Shown here: positions 62,004-64,000 of the stretch, one piece after another
Position numbering within the stretch: the first letter of the stretch is position 1
Layout of the letters: every line of letters begins with the position of its first letter
Assembly: GCA_035628595.1 (NCBI GenBank)
Contig: DASPJN010000037.1
Coordinates: 11,376-75,375, forward strand
Direction: 5' to 3'
DNA: 64,000 nucleotides
DNA from: Chryseosolibacter sp035628595
Lineage (GTDB): Bacteria > Bacteroidota > Bacteroidia > Cytophagales > Cyclobacteriaceae
Program-made: the position numbers and the translations under genes
Notes under the pieces: model-generated
What the model was told of the DNA's origin: nothing
The model's input: only the letters and a program-made list of their open reading frames with translations
Databases searched by the model: none

Positions 62004-62943
62004 TGATTTGAAAAGGAGTTGGCAAGCTATCTGTATAATACAATTGAATGTGGTGTTGCTTCAAGGTATCAGATGATTTTTCAATCAATGCATTGTCATG
62101 CTTACTTTCGATCACCTTCCGGATAACGATTGATGAGATTCTGTCTCCAAACTTATCGACCAACGAAAGGTAAATCTGCAGATCGTGCTGCGTATTGTCA
62201 CCCATCAATACAAATTTTTTATCGGGTAACAGCATCATCAGATCTTCAAGCGTTGAAATCTTGTGTGTGTTCTTTACCGGAAACTTTACGTTTAACATCA
62301 GGTCCCACAAGCTTCGCAGCTGTTTGAGAAAAAGTGGTCCTGTGGGGAATTTATTGTGTATGAGAAAACGATAAATCATCGGATAAAGATTCTGCTCACT
62401 ATTCGACAAATAGATCGGCGATGCCCCCTGCAAAGAAAAGTGCTTCATCACCTGCTGCATGTGATCTACGGCTTTCCTGTTCTCAACTGCCGTGAACATC
62501 ATTGTCCTTAATTTCTTAAGCTTTCGATAAATAAAAGAATGCAATAGCGTGTCATCAATGTCAGACACAACAACAGTGTCTGACGATACATTCCGAATGA
62601 TGGTATCATATAAACCATCCACAAGCTTTACATCTTCGCCTGACGAAAGCAGTACCTTCTTCAAAACTGCATTGGAAAAATCGCCGACTGGCTTTTCATA
62701 AAAGGCACCGTGCGCATTTGTTGTTGCCTTCACTTCTCCTGCATCAAATACAAGCGTCAGCTGTTGGTTGCGATAAGGGCGGGTACGATATAACCTGAAT
62801 AATGTTTTAAACGTTTTTCTTCGACTATAATCCCGGAAGGATAAATCGGAGATACGCGTGTGCGTGAGCTGGCCAAATATAAGATTCCTGTTTTGATGTG
62901 AGATACCATTAAAGCTTAACAATATGGGTATCCGTTTCGCCAT
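61996..62943 (-). CDS. DUF2183 / APP1-type phosphatidate phosphatase-like protein
   Basis: The 315-residue protein carries the APP1 (DUF2183) catalytic domain in the C-terminal half. The HAD-type motif DIDDTLLHS (about residue 128) is followed by SPIYLSNSEQN and KKFVLMGDNTQHDLQIY. In yeast App1 this domain dephosphorylates phosphatidic acid. No signal peptide is evident. Its ATG overlaps the stop of the lipid kinase gene by one base (TAATG), so the two opposite activities are co-expressed. Confidence 0.9.
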   Translation of the reverse strand: MAKRIPILLSFNGISHQNRNLIFGQLTHTRISDLSFRDYSRRKTFKTLFRLYRTRPYRNQQLTLVFDAGEVKATTNAHGAFYEKPVGDFSNAVLKKVLLSSGEDVKLVDGLYDTIIRNVSSDTVVVSDIDDTLLHSFIYRKLKKLRTMMFTAVENRKAVDHMQQVMKHFSLQGASPIYLSNSEQNLYPMIYRFLIHNKFPTGPLFLKQLRSLWDLMLNVKFPVKNTHKISTLEDLMMLLPDKKFVLMGDNTQHDLQIYLSLVDKFGDRISSIVIRKVIESKHDNALIEKSSDTLKQHHIQLYYTDSLPTPFQIIS

Positions 62944-63812
62944 TACGCCAACAGTTTAATACAAGCCGGAACAATCTCAATTTTTATAAAGTCGGTCATG
63001 CCGACATACTCGCCATCAACCTGAAAATGGGTTGGCTGATCAATTTCTATTTCTGCACGTTTGCAACTGATCACATCTGAAAACATATTCTTGTCCACAA
63101 ACACATCAAGGATTGTAAGGCCAGCTTTGATTGCATCATCGAGCGCGATCTTTTCAACATTACATATTTCAAATTGACCGTCTGACACCGAACCTTCTGA
63201 AATGTGCACGCCGGTACCGTATTTGTGTGCATTCGCGAAGACCATCATAAAACCTTCTTTCCTGAAAACTTCACCGGGCGTTTTAACAGTGATCTTTAAT
63301 TGTGGACTTTCCTGGATAGCGCCGAGCAGGTTTTTCGCATAGCCCATCATTCCGCGCTCCCCGCCCTCTTCGTATCTTTTAACGATAAGGGCGTTCACCC
63401 CAATGTCGCCAACATGAATACAATAATGGTTATCGTTAAACTTCAACATATCCATATTGCGAATTGTCTTTGCCTGAAGCATCCGCCGAACGGCTTCGAG
63501 TGGATCCATTGGGATTTCAAGGGCCGTTGCAAGCCCATTCGCTGACCCAAGCGGAAGTATTGCCAACGGTAATTTCCCGGGCATCAGTCGCTCTGCCACC
63601 ATCCTGATTGTACCATCTCCGCCTCCAACAGCAACCCGGGCAGGACGTATGTCCTTCAATGCCTTTTCCAGCGCATCTTCGTCGGCTTTTCCCGTCGTCA
63701 ATAGCGTAACAGGCTGCCAGCCGTATACACGCGCCTCATCACTGATCATTTGGATCGTGTCACTATGGTCTTTTCCACCGGCCACCGGGTTGATAACAAA
63801 AAGCAGTTTCAT
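62943..63812 (-). CDS. diacylglycerol/lipid kinase (YegS/BmrU-like)
   Basis: The 289-residue kinase has the DAGK catalytic start (LLFVINPVAGGKDHSDTI), the glycine-rich nucleotide loop VGGGDGTIRMVAERL (GGGDG at 63-67), and LAILPLGSANGLATAL. The C-terminal beta-sandwich includes DQPTHFQVDGEYVG. It should phosphorylate diacylglycerol or a related lipid, using ATP. It is the first gene of a two-gene unit with an APP1-type phosphatase. The start ATG at 63812 begins the typical family N-terminus. Confidence 0.92.
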   Translation of the reverse strand: MKLLFVINPVAGGKDHSDTIQMISDEARVYGWQPVTLLTTGKADEDALEKALKDIRPARVAVGGGDGTIRMVAERLMPGKLPLAILPLGSANGLATALEIPMDPLEAVRRMLQAKTIRNMDMLKFNDNHYCIHVGDIGVNALIVKRYEEGGERGMMGYAKNLLGAIQESPQLKITVKTPGEVFRKEGFMMVFANAHKYGTGVHISEGSVSDGQFEICNVEKIALDDAIKAGLTILDVFVDKNMFSDVISCKRAEIEIDQPTHFQVDGEYVGMTDFIKIEIVPACIKLLA

Positions 63813-63935
63813 TGATAATTATGCGGATGAATCTCCCTCCTAATAAAAACAATTCCATACCCGCGAATTGAACCGTGTTATGTTTTCAAAGTAAAAGTTA
63901 CTGTTTAGCTTGCAAAGTCAAAGCACCGCCGATTC

Positions 63936-64000
63936 ATGCAATCTCTGTTTTTTTGGAATAACTGGTTGAAAGACTATCGCCTCATCTGGTATTGTCTTCT
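63936..64000 (+). CDS. start of an unidentified gene, cut by window edge
   Basis: From an ATG at 63936 the frame is open for 21 codons to the edge. It begins MQSLFFWNNWLKDYRLIWYC, an aromatic and basic start that could lead into a membrane helix. No family can be recognised from this piece. It is divergent from the lipid kinase gene. Confidence 0.4.
   Translation, partial: MQSLFFWNNWLKDYRLIWYCL

Overview
The window reads as chromosome of a free-living Bacteroidetes bacterium, most likely of the order Cytophagales (Chryseolinea/Ohtaekwangia-like; this placement is inferred from gene families and was not tested by a search). The pointers are TonB-dependent receptors with an N-terminal carboxypeptidase-like domain, lipoboxes followed by acidic residues, a type B sorting domain of the type IX secretion system (T9SS), LytS/LytT two-component pairs, many single-domain response regulators, and promoters of the form TAnnTTTG. 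I see no rRNA, tRNA, CRISPR array, insertion sequence, integrase or prophage. A TonB-type receptor is cut by the left edge and an unidentified gene by the right edge.

Layout. 0-7.2 kb: housekeeping (RluA-type and TruA pseudouridine synthases), a VOC protein, a DUF1801 protein, and a secreted gluzincin peptidase joined to a LytS/LytT pair. 7.2-14.2 kb: a probable iron-uptake operon (DUF4856 lipoprotein, imelysin lipoprotein, HTTM membrane protein, TonB receptor, small lipoprotein, DUF2231 protein) behind two perfect palindromes. 14.3-22.9 kb: stress and accessory genes (zinc alcohol dehydrogenase, GH13 glucosidase, BON protein, Lys/Ala-rich DNA-binding protein, orphan receivers, two paralogous 81-residue proteins). 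23-28.5 kb: GNAT, DUF1287 and a tightly coupled four-gene operon of exported proteins ending in an 808-residue leucine-rich-repeat protein built from three similar blocks. 28.7-32.4 kb: small membrane proteins, a YhcH-family protein and about 1.4 kb with no convincing gene. 32.4-38.3 kb: a Lys/Ala-rich SWIB protein, an MFS exporter and a metal-uptake trio (His-rich protein, ZnuD-like receptor, lipoprotein). 38.3-45.3 kb: PgeF-like protein, SPW-repeat membrane protein, GNAT, UPF0114 protein, two orphan receivers, and a zinc-ribbon protein coupled to a lone ABC ATPase. 45.4-54.2 kb: AsmA-like protein, egtB-egtD for ergothioneine, and a large cadherin-like repeat protein with a T9SS sorting domain. 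54.3-64 kb: CrcB, Rrf2 regulator, 1-Cys peroxiredoxin, a MacAB-like efflux set, a second LytS/LytT pair with an inserted GNAT gene, and a lipid kinase/APP1 phosphatase pair.

Main themes are metal acquisition (iron, and zinc or copper), oxidative and general stress protection, cell-surface proteins, and signalling through LytTR systems and receiver-only proteins. The most promising poorly described pieces are the iron operon with its operator and intercistronic hairpin, the four-gene exported LRR operon, and the pair of 81-residue proteins.
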